Shown here in pieces: positions 50,897 through 59,527 of a DNA stretch of 64,000 nt. Each line of letters starts with the position of its first letter. Within the stretch, counting starts at the first letter, position 1. The position numbers and the translations under genes were made by a program. The notes under the pieces are model-generated. The model searched no databases. It had not been told where the DNA came from and was given only the letters and a program-made list of their open reading frames with translations. Source of the DNA: Rhizobium terricola (GTDB lineage Bacteria; Pseudomonadota; Alphaproteobacteria; Rhizobiales; Rhizobiaceae); the NCBI RefSeq assembly GCF_012927355.1, contig NZ_JABBGK010000003.1, positions 62,001 to 126,000 of the forward strand. The letters are read 5' to 3'.

Positions 50897-51829
50897 ATGA
50901 ACGACAGCGCAGCCGTCGCACTGGTCGATTGGGGAACGAGTAACCTGCGCGTCTGGCTGGTTGACCGCACGTCCCAAGTGCTCGGCGAACGCCAGTCCCC
51001 TGAAGGCATGGGAAGCCTGACGCCCGATCGCTTTGCAGGCGTCCTCGAGGCGCATCTCGCCGCGCTCGGCGCGTCCGACGATCTGCCGGTTGTCGTGGCC
51101 GGCATGGCCGGTGCCCGCGCCGGCTGGATCGAGGCACCTTATGTGGAGACGCCTGCGCCGCTCGGCGATCTTTTCCGCCAGGCTGTTGCGGCTCCGGGTG
51201 TGTCGCGTCGCGTGCATATCCTTCCCGGGGTCTGCCAACGGCAGGCCGGTGGCGAAGACGTGATGCGCGGCGAGGAGACGCAGTTGCTCGGTGCCGTCGA
51301 GGCCGGGCTTCGCGACGCCCTGTTCTGCATGCCGGGAACCCATTCGAAGTGGGTGTCGCTGGAAGACGGTCGCGTCGTCCATTTCAACACCGTCATGACC
51401 GGTGAACTGTTCCAGCTGATCAGTCGGCAATCGATTCTCCGACTGTCGATCGGCGAAGGCAGGGCGGACGATCATCATCCCGCCTTCCGTTCCGCTGTCG
51501 AGGAAGCCTTGACCGCCGATTTCAGCCTGACGACGCGGCTCTTTTCCATCCGTGCCCGGGCACTCCTTGCCGGCGCTGACGAGGCGAGTGCGGCGGCCCG
51601 CCTGTCGGGGCTGCTGATCGGCGCGGAAGTGGCCGCCATGCGTACCTTCATTGGCCCGGACCGCCGGGTACAGCTGATCGGCAGTGGGGCGCTCAACGAT
51701 CTCTATTCGCAGGCGCTCGTTCTTGCAGGTGCCGAGCCGGTTCCGCTCGACGGTGGCGCGCTCGTGCGCCGCGGGCTGTTTGCCGCCGCGAAGGCCCTCT
51801 ATCCCGAACGTTTTGCGGAGACCGCGTGA
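50897..51829 (+). CDS. dgoK: 2-dehydro-3-deoxygalactonokinase
   Basis: A 310-residue sugar kinase of the DgoK family, phosphorylating 2-keto-3-deoxy-galactonate at C6 in the De Ley-Doudoroff route. The ATP-binding opening is ALVDWGTSNLRVWLVD (about 7-22). GMAGARAGWIEAPYV (about 73-87), MRGEETQLLGAV (about 124-135) and MPGTHSKWVSLEDG (about 146-159) are family motifs. ATG 50897 is preferred over the frame's extension to 50840, which would overlap the upstream gene. Its stop overlaps the dgoA ATG by 1 nt, so the two are translationally coupled. Confidence 0.92.
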   Translation: MNDSAAVALVDWGTSNLRVWLVDRTSQVLGERQSPEGMGSLTPDRFAGVLEAHLAALGASDDLPVVVAGMAGARAGWIEAPYVETPAPLGDLFRQAVAAPGVSRRVHILPGVCQRQAGGEDVMRGEETQLLGAVEAGLRDALFCMPGTHSKWVSLEDGRVVHFNTVMTGELFQLISRQSILRLSIGEGRADDHHPAFRSAVEEALTADFSLTTRLFSIRARALLAGADEASAAARLSGLLIGAEVAAMRTFIGPDRRVQLIGSGALNDLYSQALVLAGAEPVPLDGGALVRRGLFAAAKALYPERFAETA

Positions 51830-52470
51830 TGACATCCTCCACCGTCGCCTGGCCCAGCCTGAAGCGCAATCTCGTCGCCATCCTGCGCGGCATCAAGCCC
51901 GAGGAGATCGAGGGCGTGGTCGGCGGTCTGGTCGAAGCTGGTTTCGAGGCGATCGAGGTGCCGCTCAATTCGCCGGATCCGTTCGTGTCGATCGAAAAGG
52001 CGCGGCGTCTGGCTCCGGCCTCCTGCCTGATCGGTGCGGGGACGGTGCTCGACGTTCCAGACGTCGATCGGCTTCACGATGTGGGCGGCAATCTGCTGGT
52101 CACCCCGAATGTCTGGCCGGATGTCATCCGCCGGGCGGTCAGCCACGGTATGGTGACGATGCCGGGTGTCTTCACCGCTTCGGAGGCGCTGCTTGCCGCC
52201 AAGCATGGCGCGGCGGCCCTCAAGTTCTTCCCGGCCAGCGTGCTTGGCCCGCAGGGCATAGGCGCCCTTCGCGCCATTCTGCCGCCGCATCTGCCGATCG
52301 GCGCCGTCGGTGGCGTTTCGGAAGGTGATTTCGCCGCCTATCTCAAGGTCGGTGTTACCTGCTTCGGTCTCGGTTCCAGCCTCTACAAGCCGGGCGACAG
52401 CGCGGCAGTCGTGGCCGAGCGAGCCGCGCGCACGATTGCGGCCTATGACGAGGCCGTTTCGGCGGCCTGA
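51829..52470 (+). CDS. dgoA: 2-dehydro-3-deoxy-6-phosphogalactonate aldolase
   Basis: A 213-residue class I aldolase of the Eda/DgoA family, splitting KDPGal into pyruvate and glyceraldehyde 3-phosphate. NLVAILRGIKPEEIEGVV (about 13-30) contains the catalytic Glu region. GAGTVLDVPDVDRL (about 66-79) is the usual core and the Schiff-base Lys132 is in AALKFFPASVLGP. AVGGVSEGDFAAYLKVG is the phosphate-binding part. ATG 51829 overlaps the dgoK stop; a GTG at 51826 is also in frame. It is the last gene of the sugar operon and converges on the helicase gene. Confidence 0.92.
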   Translation: MTSSTVAWPSLKRNLVAILRGIKPEEIEGVVGGLVEAGFEAIEVPLNSPDPFVSIEKARRLAPASCLIGAGTVLDVPDVDRLHDVGGNLLVTPNVWPDVIRRAVSHGMVTMPGVFTASEALLAAKHGAAALKFFPASVLGPQGIGALRAILPPHLPIGAVGGVSEGDFAAYLKVGVTCFGLGSSLYKPGDSAAVVAERAARTIAAYDEAVSAA

Positions 52471-52511
52471 GGCTGTCCAGCGACCTTTTGAGGTCTCCGT
52501 CTTCCATAAAA

Positions 52512-52527
52512 TGTTTCACGGGAATCA
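52512..52527. other. parS-like sequence
   Basis: TGTTTCACGGGAATCA matches the parS consensus at 14 of 16 positions, but one mismatch breaks the central CACGTG. It lies in the short convergent gap after dgoA, about 46 kb from parAB. Confidence 0.25.
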
Positions 52528-52549
52528 CGCATCGTCTCGCGACGATGTG
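52528..52549. terminator. Hairpin between dgoA and the helicase gene
   Basis: CGCATCGTC and GACGATGTG (one G-U) form a 9-bp stem with a TCGC loop, midway between two convergent stops. No U-tract on either side, so any terminator role is tentative. Confidence 0.4.
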
Positions 52550-52562
52550 CGGTCACCTCAAG

Positions 52563-54632
52563 TCATTTCCACATGCCGCGCATGCGGGCGCCGACATCCA
52601 GCCGGATCTGGCGGGCGTCGCGCGTTGCACCTGAGGACGGCTGCGCCTGCGGCCAGGCGCTGCTTTCGAAGAACTGCAGGAGTGTCGCCGGAATGAAGCG
52701 GGTGCGTGCGGCATAGACATGCCGGTCACCCTGCGCATTCTGCCCATGGGTGAAGAAGCGCTGCGGGATAGTCAGGTGGAGGCTGTCCTTTGCCCGCGTC
52801 ATCGCTACGTAGAGCAGGCGCCGCTCTTCCTCGATCTCGGCCGTCGTGCCAACGGCAAGGTCGGAGGGAATGCAGCCGTCGACGCAGTTCAGTACGAAGA
52901 CCGAGGTCCATTCCTGGCCCTTGGCGGAGTGGATCGTCGAGAGGATCAAATAATCCTCGTCGAGCAGCGGCACCCCGGCCTGGTCGCTGGTCGCGTCCGG
53001 CGGATCGAGCGTGAGATCGGTCAGGAAGCGATCCCGTGACGGGTAACCGGAGGCGATCTGGCCAAGCTGCAGGAGATCGGCCTTGCGGGTGTCGCCATCT
53101 TCATGGAGGCGTTCGAGATGCGGCTCATACCACAGCCGCGCGATTTCGATCTCGCCGGGCCAGCCGGCCTCGCCCTTGCCCAAGGAATTCAGCATGTCGA
53201 CGAAACGGCCCCAGTCTTCGCCGGTCCGTGGTGGCGGCGGGATCTCCGCGAGGGCCGCGAGCGGCTGTGGGTCGGTGGCGATCGCATCGAGGATTTTCGA
53301 GGCCGTCTGCGGGCCTACGCCCGGAAGCAGCTGCATGAGGCGGAAGCCCGCCACCTTGTCGCGTGGGTTCTGGGCGAAGCGCAGCGCCGCCAGCAGATCC
53401 TTGACGTGTGCTGCGTCGAGAAACTTCAGCCCGCCGAACTTCACGAAGGGAATGTTGCGGCGGGTCAATTCGATCTCGAGCGGTCCGGAATGGTGCGAGG
53501 CGCGAAACAGCACCGCCTGGTCCTTCAGCGTCTGGCCCCGTTCGCGGTTCTCCAGGATCTGCTCGACGATATAGTTCGCCTGCTCGGCCTCGTCACGCAC
53601 GGTCACCAGCCGCGGCCGGTCCTCGGACTGCCGCTCGGTCCAGAGATTCTTGGTGAAACGCTCGCGGGCAAGGTCGATCACACCGTTGGCGGCGGCCAGG
53701 ATCGGTTGCGTGGAGCGATAGTTGCGGTCAAGGGTGACGATGTCGGCCGGCGGATCGAAGCTTGCCGGGAAATCGAGAATGTTGCGGATCGTCGCGGCGC
53801 GGAACGAATAGATCGACTGGGCGTCGTCCCCAACGACCGTCAGCCCCCGGCCGTCCGGCTTCATGGCCTTCAGGATCGACGACTGCAGGCGGTTGGTGTC
53901 CTGATACTCGTCGACCAGCATATGATCGAAGCGGCCGCCGATATCTGCGGCAAGATCCGGATCGCTGACCGTCTGGGCCCAGTAGAGCAGCAGGTCGTCG
54001 TAGTCGAGCACGTTCTGCGCCTGCTTGGCCTCGACATAGGCGGCGAAGAGGTCGCGCAGTTCCTTCTCCCAGGTCGCACACCACGGATAGGCGCTGCGCA
54101 GCACTTCGGCCAGCGGCGTTTCCGAATTGACGGCGCGGGAGTAGATGGCAAGGCAGGTACCCTTGGTCGGAAAGCGACTTTCCGTCTTCGACAGGCCGAG
54201 GTCGTGCCGGATCAGGTTCATCAGATCTGCCGAATCTTCCCGATCATGGATGGTGAAGCCGGGGTCGAGGCCGATCTCGTAGGCATAGTCGCGAAGGATC
54301 CGCGCGCCGATGCCGTGGAATGTTCCGGCCCAGGTCAATGCGTCGGTCAGCACGCCGGCATTGGTCCCGAGCACCTTCCTGCAGATGCGCTCGACGCGGC
54401 GTGCCATCTCGTTTGCCGCCCTGCGCGAGAAGGTCATCAGCAGGATGCGGCGCGGATCGGCGCCGTTGACGATCAGATGGGCGACGCGATGGGCGAGCGT
54501 GTTGGTCTTTCCGGAGCCCGCGCCTGCGATGATCAGCAGCGGCCCTTCGGCCTTTGCACCCTCCGGACCGATGCCATGCACGACGGCGCTTTTCTGCCTG
54601 TCGTTCAGCGTCTCCAGATGTGCTGCCGTCAT
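52563..54632 (-). CDS. UvrD/Rep-family ATP-dependent DNA helicase
   Basis: A 689-residue superfamily 1A 3'-5' helicase. Motif I is IIAGAGSGKTNTLAHR (about 33-48), motif II VDEYQDTNRLQ (about 242-252), and motif III TVVGDDAQSIYSFRAA (about 269-284). The later motifs are LDRNYRSTQPIL (IV) and LSTIHSAKGQEWTSVFVLN (V), and the motif VI region is EEERRLLYVAMTRAKD. The protein is close to Rep/PcrA in length. Repair or replication-restart functions are likely but not specified by the sequence. It stands alone on the minus strand, convergent with the sugar operon. Confidence 0.92.
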   Translation of the reverse strand: MTAAHLETLNDRQKSAVVHGIGPEGAKAEGPLLIIAGAGSGKTNTLAHRVAHLIVNGADPRRILLMTFSRRAANEMARRVERICRKVLGTNAGVLTDALTWAGTFHGIGARILRDYAYEIGLDPGFTIHDREDSADLMNLIRHDLGLSKTESRFPTKGTCLAIYSRAVNSETPLAEVLRSAYPWCATWEKELRDLFAAYVEAKQAQNVLDYDDLLLYWAQTVSDPDLAADIGGRFDHMLVDEYQDTNRLQSSILKAMKPDGRGLTVVGDDAQSIYSFRAATIRNILDFPASFDPPADIVTLDRNYRSTQPILAAANGVIDLARERFTKNLWTERQSEDRPRLVTVRDEAEQANYIVEQILENRERGQTLKDQAVLFRASHHSGPLEIELTRRNIPFVKFGGLKFLDAAHVKDLLAALRFAQNPRDKVAGFRLMQLLPGVGPQTASKILDAIATDPQPLAALAEIPPPPRTGEDWGRFVDMLNSLGKGEAGWPGEIEIARLWYEPHLERLHEDGDTRKADLLQLGQIASGYPSRDRFLTDLTLDPPDATSDQAGVPLLDEDYLILSTIHSAKGQEWTSVFVLNCVDGCIPSDLAVGTTAEIEEERRLLYVAMTRAKDSLHLTIPQRFFTHGQNAQGDRHVYAARTRFIPATLLQFFESSAWPQAQPSSGATRDARQIRLDVGARMRGMWK

Positions 54633-54949
54633 GCGGGTCTTCGTCCTTGCTGCGATCGCCTATCCGGTTTGCCCGACATTCGCCGATTTGGCAAGAACAG
54701 AAAGGGAACTGTAAGTGCGCCTATGCGCCTATTGTCCGGTCATCTGACGGACCGGGTGGACCCGATGCCCGCCGGTTACGGTGTGCAGGGGCACAATTTT
54801 TCGCAGCGCCCCATTTTGAACAAAACAGCGCCCAATTTGGACTTGAGATTAATCAAACTTGGTTGGCGCCTCGCGCCAAGAGGGTCCGGTCTGGCGCATT
54901 GACCCCTTACCCCCAGCCCCCCAATGCTTCCGGGCCGGACCTGCCAAGA
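54633..54949. other. 317-bp intergenic region between the helicase and DUF1223 genes
   Basis: No gene is recognised. It contains a perfect 7-bp inverted repeat TTGGCGC-CTC-GCGCCAA (54863-54879). A C-rich stretch is flanked by GCATTG and CAATGC (54896-54927), of a kind often found in dispersed rhizobial intergenic repeats. A promoter for the minus-strand helicase gene must lie in the part nearest 54633; no clear hexamers were identified. Confidence 0.5.
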
Positions 54950-55699
54950 TCACGACTTCGTCGTATCAACCCACATGGTCGCACCGAGAATGGCTGCCGG
55001 TTCGCCGTGCGGTCCCGTCGATTGCAGGAGGATGGCGCAGCCGTCCGTGCCGTCCTGGCCGATCATCTTGGCCGGCAGCACGAGTTCGAGCGCCGGGCCT
55101 TCCCACATGCCGACGGTCTGCACGTCGGTCACGCTGTTCACGTAGTCGATGGTCTTGCCCATGTTCTCGCCGTTTAACACGTCGACCGACTGCCGCTTGC
55201 GGAAGTAGACGACCACGACGTCGGCCTTGCCCGCGCCGGCACCGATGCGGATGGCGAGCTCGTCACCCTTGCGCCTGGCCTCGATCGGGACGTTCAGGCC
55301 CTCTCCCCTGGCGCGGAGCGCTTCCAGCCGGCCGTCGAGCGTTTCCGCATCCGTGCCCTTCAGGTGATCGCGGCCGTTGATAATCGCCTGGGGCGTATAG
55401 ACGCCGCTGCGGCCGAGGCTGCGCGCATAGGCATACTGGCGGGCGGTGTTTTCCGGGGAGGCCAGCGTGTCGGCCCAGCCCCGATAGTTCCAGTAGTCCA
55501 CGTGATAGGACAGCGCCACGATGCCGCCCTGCTCGACCAGTGTCGCAAGCGCGCGGTCGGCCGGCGGGCAGGAACTGCAGCCTTGCGAGGTGAAGAGCTC
55601 GATCACCCCTTTCGGCGTCGCCGCGTCGCCGGCGCGCACGGCTCCGGACAGCGCGATCACGCCGCAGAATGCCAGGCCGGAAACGATCCTCGAGATCAT
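54950..55699 (-). CDS. Secreted thioredoxin-like DUF1223 protein
   Basis: A 249-residue protein of the DUF1223 family. The signal peptide is about residues 1-23 (MISRIVSGLAFCGVIALSG...). The mature part opens with GVIELFTSQGCSSCPPADRAL, with a CxxC pair at Cys41 and Cys44 as in thioredoxin folds. YHVDYWNYRGWADTLASP and YTPQAIINGRDHLKG follow, the latter with a cis-Pro-like position. It is probably a periplasmic thiol-disulfide protein, but no substrate is known. It lies between the helicase gene and acnA on the same strand, 160 nt downstream of the acnA terminator. Confidence 0.85.
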   Translation of the reverse strand: MISRIVSGLAFCGVIALSGAVRAGDAATPKGVIELFTSQGCSSCPPADRALATLVEQGGIVALSYHVDYWNYRGWADTLASPENTARQYAYARSLGRSGVYTPQAIINGRDHLKGTDAETLDGRLEALRARGEGLNVPIEARRKGDELAIRIGAGAGKADVVVVYFRKRQSVDVLNGENMGKTIDYVNSVTDVQTVGMWEGPALELVLPAKMIGQDGTDGCAILLQSTGPHGEPAAILGATMWVDTTKS

Positions 55700-55859
55700 G
55701 GCTGCAAAACCTGTTCAGTGCTTTCCGACACGGGCCGCGAGGCGGTCGATGGTGGTTCGGCTTTCGGTTGACGACAGAAATAGCCCTTCATCGTGTTCCG
55801 TCAAAGTCACGATGGGGTGAAACCTCCGAGAGGACAAGAGCGGCCCGCCCCGGACGAGA

Positions 55860-55893
55860 AAAAGGGCCGCCGGGAATGCCCGGCGGCCCTTTT
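55860..55893 (-). terminator. Rho-independent terminator of acnA
   Basis: AAAAGGGCCGCCGGG and CCCGGCGGCCCTTTT form a perfect 15-bp stem around AATG. On the minus strand it ends in CTTTTTC, 17 nt after the acnA stop. Confidence 0.93.
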
Positions 55894-55909
55894 CAGGATG
55901 CGTCTATGC

Positions 55910-58603
55910 TCAGGCGGCGAGATCGCGCAGAACGGTCTGCAGGATACCGCCGTTGTTGACGTAGGTGACTTCGTCCAGCGTATCGATGCGGCAGACCAGC
56001 GGGATCTCCTTCACCGAACCGTCGGCATAGGTGATCTTGGCGATCTTCTTCTCGCGCGGCTTGATCTCGCCGTCGAGGCCTTCGATGGTGACGGTCTCGT
56101 CGCCCTTCAGGTTGAGCGAGGCCCAGGTGGTGCCTTCCTCGAAGCAGAAGGGGATGACGCCCATGCCGACCAGGTTCGAGCGGTGAATACGCTCGAAGGA
56201 CTGGGCGACGACGGCGCGAACGCCCAGGAGGTTGGTGCCCTTGGCGGCCCAGTCACGCGAGGAACCGTTGCCGTATTCGACGCCGGCGAAGATGACCAGC
56301 GGCGTGCCTTCGGCCTTGTACTTCATGGCCGCGTCGTAGATCGACATCTCTTCCTTCGACGGATAGTGGATGGTGTAGCCACCTTCCTTGCCGTTCGGGC
56401 CGAGCATGTGGTTACGGATGCGGATGTTGGCGAACGTGCCCCGCATCATGACTTCATGGTTGCCGCGGCGCGTGCCGTACTGGTTGAAGTCGGCGACACC
56501 GACGCCGTTTTCCATGAGGTAGGCACCAGCCGGCGAGGCGGCCTTGATCGAACCGGCCGGAGAAATGTGGTCGGTGGTGATCTTGTCGCCGAAGAGGCCG
56601 AGAACGCGGGCGTTGACGATGTTCGACACGCCGGAACCGGTCTTGCCCATGCCGACGAAGTAAGGCGGGTTCTGAACGTAGGTCGACTTGTCATCCCAGG
56701 CATAGGTCTGGCCAGCCGGAACCTGGACGGCCTGCCAGTTCTCGTCGCCCTTGAAGACGTCGGCGTACTTCGATTCGAAGAGTTCGCGGGTGACGTATTT
56801 GGCGATGAATTCCTGGATCTCGTGCGAGGTCGGCCAGATGTCCTTGAGGTAGACCGGGTTGCCGTTCTGGTCTTCGCCGAGCGGTTCCGTGGTCAGGTCC
56901 TTCTGCACCGTGCCGGCGAGCGCGTAGGCGACGACGAGCGGCGGCGAGGCAAGGTAGTTGGCCTGGACGTCCGGCGAGATGCGGCCTTCGAAGTTACGGT
57001 TGCCCGACAGAACGCCTGCGGTGATCAGGCCCTTGTCATTGATCGTCTTCGAGATCGGCGCCGGCAGCGGGCCGGAATTGCCGATGCAGGTCGTGCAGCC
57101 ATAGCCGACGAGGTTGAAGCCGAGCTTGTCGAGATCAGCCTGCAGGCCGGACTTGGCGAGGTATTCGCCGACAACCTGGCTTCCCGGTGCCAGCGAGGTC
57201 TTGACCCACGGCTTGGACTTCAGGCCCTTGGCAACGGCGTTGCGGGCGAGAAGGCCGGCGGCGATCAGCACGCTCGGGTTCGAGGTGTTGGTGCAGGACG
57301 TGATGGCGGCGATGCAGACGTCGCCATGGCCGAGATCGAAGGCTTCGCCTTCGACGGCATAACGCGTGTCGAGCTGCCCCGGCTTCTTGTAGTCGTTCTC
57401 GAGAGCGGTCGCGAAGTTCGGTGCGATCGTTTCGAGCGGCAGGCGGCCTTCCGGACGCTTCGGGCCGGCCATCGAGGGAACGACGTCGCCGAGGTCGAGT
57501 TCCAGCGTGTCGGTGAAGACGAGCTGCGAGCCGTCGTTGTCACGCCACATGCCCTGGGCCTTGGAATAGGCTTCGACCAGCGCGATGCGGTCCTTGGAGC
57601 GGCCGGACATGTTGAGGTAGTTGACGGTTTCGGCGTCGACCGGGAAGAAGCCGCAGGTCGCGCCGTATTCGGGACCCATGTTGCCGATGGTGGCGCGGTC
57701 CGAAACCGGCATGTTGTCCATGCCCGGGCCGAAGAATTCGACGAACTTCGAAACGACGCCCTTCTTGCGCAGCATCTGCACGACGGTGAGCACGAGGTCG
57801 GTCGCGGTGACGCCTTCCTTGAGCTTGCCGGTCAGCTTGAAGCCGATGACTTCCGGCAGGAGCATGGAGACTGGCTGGCCGAGCATGGCTGCTTCGGCTT
57901 CGATACCGCCCACGCCCCAGCCGAGAACGCCGAGACCGTTGATCATCGTGGTGTGGCTGTCGGTGCCGACGCAGGTGTCCGGATAGGCGATCGTTTCGCC
58001 GTCCTCTTCCTTCGTCCAGACGGTCTGGCCGAGATATTCGAAGTTCACCTGGTGACAGATGCCGGTGCCGGGCGGAACCACGCGGAAGTTCTTGAATGCC
58101 TGCTGGCCCCACTTCAGGAAGCGGTAGCGTTCGCCGTTGCGCTGGTATTCCAGCTCGACGTTCTTGGCGAATGCCTGCGGGGTACCGAATTCATCGACGA
58201 TGACCGAGTGGTCGATGACGAGGTCGACAGGAACGAGCGGGTTGATCTTTTCCGGATCACCGCCGAGGGCCTTAATGCCGTCGCGCATGGCTGCGAGGTC
58301 GACGACGGCGGGAACGCCGGTGAAGTCCTGCATCAGCACGCGGGCCGGGCGGTAGGCGATTTCGGCTTCGGCCGTGCCCTTGTCGACGAGCCAGGCGGCG
58401 ATCGCTTCGATGTCCTTCTTGGTGACCGAACGGCCGTCTTCGTTGCGGAGCAGGTTCTCGAGCAGAACCTTCATCGAGTAGGGAAGCTTCGATACGCCGG
58501 TCAGGCCGTTGGCCTCGGCCTTGGGAAGGCTGTAATAGACATAATCCTTGCCGTTGACGGAAAGCGTCGAACGACAATTGAAGCTGTCGATGGATTTGGA
58601 CAC
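55910..58603 (-). CDS. acnA: Aconitate hydratase A
   Basis: Isomerises citrate to isocitrate in the TCA cycle; 897 residues, the normal length of the IRP1-like AcnA class. The [4Fe-4S] ligands lie in [12 protein letters not shown] (about 435-446) and [14 protein letters not shown] (about 500-513). [41 protein letters not shown] (described by position, near 215-237) and [19 protein letters not shown] near the C-terminus are conserved substrate-binding segments. The gene diverges from ccmA across 276 nt containing an Irr-box-like sequence, and ends at a strong terminator. Confidence 0.97.
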   Translation of the reverse strand: MSKSIDSFNCRSTLSVNGKDYVYYSLPKAEANGLTGVSKLPYSMKVLLENLLRNEDGRSVTKKDIEAIAAWLVDKGTAEAEIAYRPARVLMQDFTGVPAVVDLAAMRDGIKALGGDPEKINPLVPVDLVIDHSVIVDEFGTPQAFAKNVELEYQRNGERYRFLKWGQQAFKNFRVVPPGTGICHQVNFEYLGQTVWTKEEDGETIAYPDTCVGTDSHTTMINGLGVLGWGVGGIEAEAAMLGQPVSMLLPEVIGFKLTGKLKEGVTATDLVLTVVQMLRKKGVVSKFVEFFGPGMDNMPVSDRATIGNMGPEYGATCGFFPVDAETVNYLNMSGRSKDRIALVEAYSKAQGMWRDNDGSQLVFTDTLELDLGDVVPSMAGPKRPEGRLPLETIAPNFATALENDYKKPGQLDTRYAVEGEAFDLGHGDVCIAAITSCTNTSNPSVLIAAGLLARNAVAKGLKSKPWVKTSLAPGSQVVGEYLAKSGLQADLDKLGFNLVGYGCTTCIGNSGPLPAPISKTINDKGLITAGVLSGNRNFEGRISPDVQANYLASPPLVVAYALAGTVQKDLTTEPLGEDQNGNPVYLKDIWPTSHEIQEFIAKYVTRELFESKYADVFKGDENWQAVQVPAGQTYAWDDKSTYVQNPPYFVGMGKTGSGVSNIVNARVLGLFGDKITTDHISPAGSIKAASPAGAYLMENGVGVADFNQYGTRRGNHEVMMRGTFANIRIRNHMLGPNGKEGGYTIHYPSKEEMSIYDAAMKYKAEGTPLVIFAGVEYGNGSSRDWAAKGTNLLGVRAVVAQSFERIHRSNLVGMGVIPFCFEEGTTWASLNLKGDETVTIEGLDGEIKPREKKIAKITYADGSVKEIPLVCRIDTLDEVTYVNNGGILQTVLRDLAA

Positions 58604-58780
58604 GGATAAAACCCCGCTTATTCTGATAGCCTACACATTCGTGCGGACGCCTATGCACTTCATGCACATCAGGATGCGGGTACGGCCATTTCCGCTGTCC
58701 GCACGTGAAAATTGCCCGTAAGCAACTCCAAGTTCGGCACAAGGATGAACTTCACGCCGACCGCTGGCGTGGTTGCAGGT

Positions 58781-58799
58781 CTTATAGATAATTTCTAAG
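58781..58799. promoter_or_regulatory. Irr/ICE-box-like element between acnA and ccmA
   Basis: CTTATAGATAATTTCTAAG (minus strand CTTAGAAATTATCTATAAG) is symmetric at 14 of 19 positions. It has one TTAGAA half-site and a degenerate second half, resembling the rhizobial iron-control (ICE) motif bound by Irr. Both neighbours make iron-using products (an Fe-S enzyme and cytochrome c maturation). It also covers a TATAAG that could be an acnA -10. Confidence 0.4.
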
Positions 58800-58846
58800 A
58801 AAGGTGCCAGACCAACGAATGGCGAATTCGGACAATTTTTTGGAAG

Positions 58847-58864
58847 GGCGATGGACCCATCGCC
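58847..58864 (+). promoter_or_regulatory. Hairpin directly before the ccmA ribosome binding site
   Basis: GGCGATGG-AC-CCATCGCC (58847-58864), 8-bp arms, immediately followed by GGAAGG and then ATG 58880. As RNA it would form just 5' of the Shine-Dalgarno and could set its accessibility. Confidence 0.4.
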
Positions 58865-58879
58865 GGAAGGTACAAACCG

Positions 58880-59527
58880 ATGCGGCTGATAGCCGAAGAC
58901 CTCGCCGCCCGGCGTGGCGAAGACCTGATTTTTGTTAATGTTTCCTTTCAGTTGACGCCTGGAGAGGCGATGGTTCTCACGGGGCGGAACGGCTCCGGGA
59001 AGTCGACCTTGCTGCGCGTGCTCGCCGGTCTCTTGAGGCCCGAGAAAGGAAGCGTCGAAGCGGTGTTCCGTGACGGTCGGGAAAGTCGTCCCGCACGCGA
59101 GGTGAGCCACTATCTCGGTCATCGAAACGCGATGAAACAGGAGCTAACCGTCATCGAGAACCTCGGCTTCTGGCAGTCCTTCCTCGGCGACGTCGAAGGG
59201 GGCGAGGGCCGCTCCATCGAAGAGGCCGCGGACATGGTCGGGCTCGGCGGCATCACGCATCTTCCCTTCGGCTATCTTTCCGCCGGACAGCAGCGGCGTT
59301 TCGCCATGGCCAAGCTGCTGGTCGCACATCGCCCGGTCTGGATTCTCGACGAGCCCACCGCTGCACTCGACGCCAGCGCCGATGAGATGTTCGCCGGACT
59401 GGTGCATGAGCATCTCGCGAATGGCGGTATCGCAATTGCCGCGACCCATCAGCCGCTGGGGCTCAAGGACGCCAAGGCGCTGGTCATGAAGGGTTTCGCG
59501 TATCACGAGACGGAGGAAATGGCATGA
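58880..59527 (+). CDS. ccmA: Heme exporter ATPase CcmA
   Basis: The ATPase of the CcmABCD complex, which releases heme-CcmE for cytochrome c maturation; 215 residues. Walker A is TGRNGSGKSTLLRVLAGLL (about 35-53). HRNAMKQELTVIENLGFW (about 81-98) is a CcmA-specific segment, the signature is YLSAGQQRRFAMAKLL (about 132-147), and Walker B VWILDEPTAALD. It is the first gene of ccmABCDG and overlaps ccmB by 4 nt. Its ribosome binding site GGAAGG follows a hairpin. Confidence 0.95.
   Translation: MRLIAEDLAARRGEDLIFVNVSFQLTPGEAMVLTGRNGSGKSTLLRVLAGLLRPEKGSVEAVFRDGRESRPAREVSHYLGHRNAMKQELTVIENLGFWQSFLGDVEGGEGRSIEEAADMVGLGGITHLPFGYLSAGQQRRFAMAKLLVAHRPVWILDEPTAALDASADEMFAGLVHEHLANGGIAIAATHQPLGLKDAKALVMKGFAYHETEEMA

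Noticed and set aside
54633-54949. A tRNA or small RNA gene in the gap between the helicase and DUF1223 genes
   Set aside because: No cloverleaf, GTTC-loop or CCA-type end was found; the inverted repeats look like intergenic palindromes.
55793-58609. Very long antisense ORFs, for example 55793-58609 opposite acnA, 29282-31339 and 27323-29089 opposite gdh, 10355-12184 opposite leuS, and 48174-51137
   Set aside because: They mirror strong genes in the opposite strand, have low-complexity Arg/Asp/Val/Gly-rich translations with no domain, and are the usual result of high GC3 codon bias.
58698-58713. CACGTG with flanking AAA near acnA as a parS site
   Set aside because: Only the central CACGTG and right-hand AAA match; the left arm differs at most positions from the consensus.
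58806-58825. TGGCAC near acnA as a sigma-54 promoter
   Set aside because: The -12 element is TTAG rather than TTGC, so the -24/-12 pattern is incomplete.
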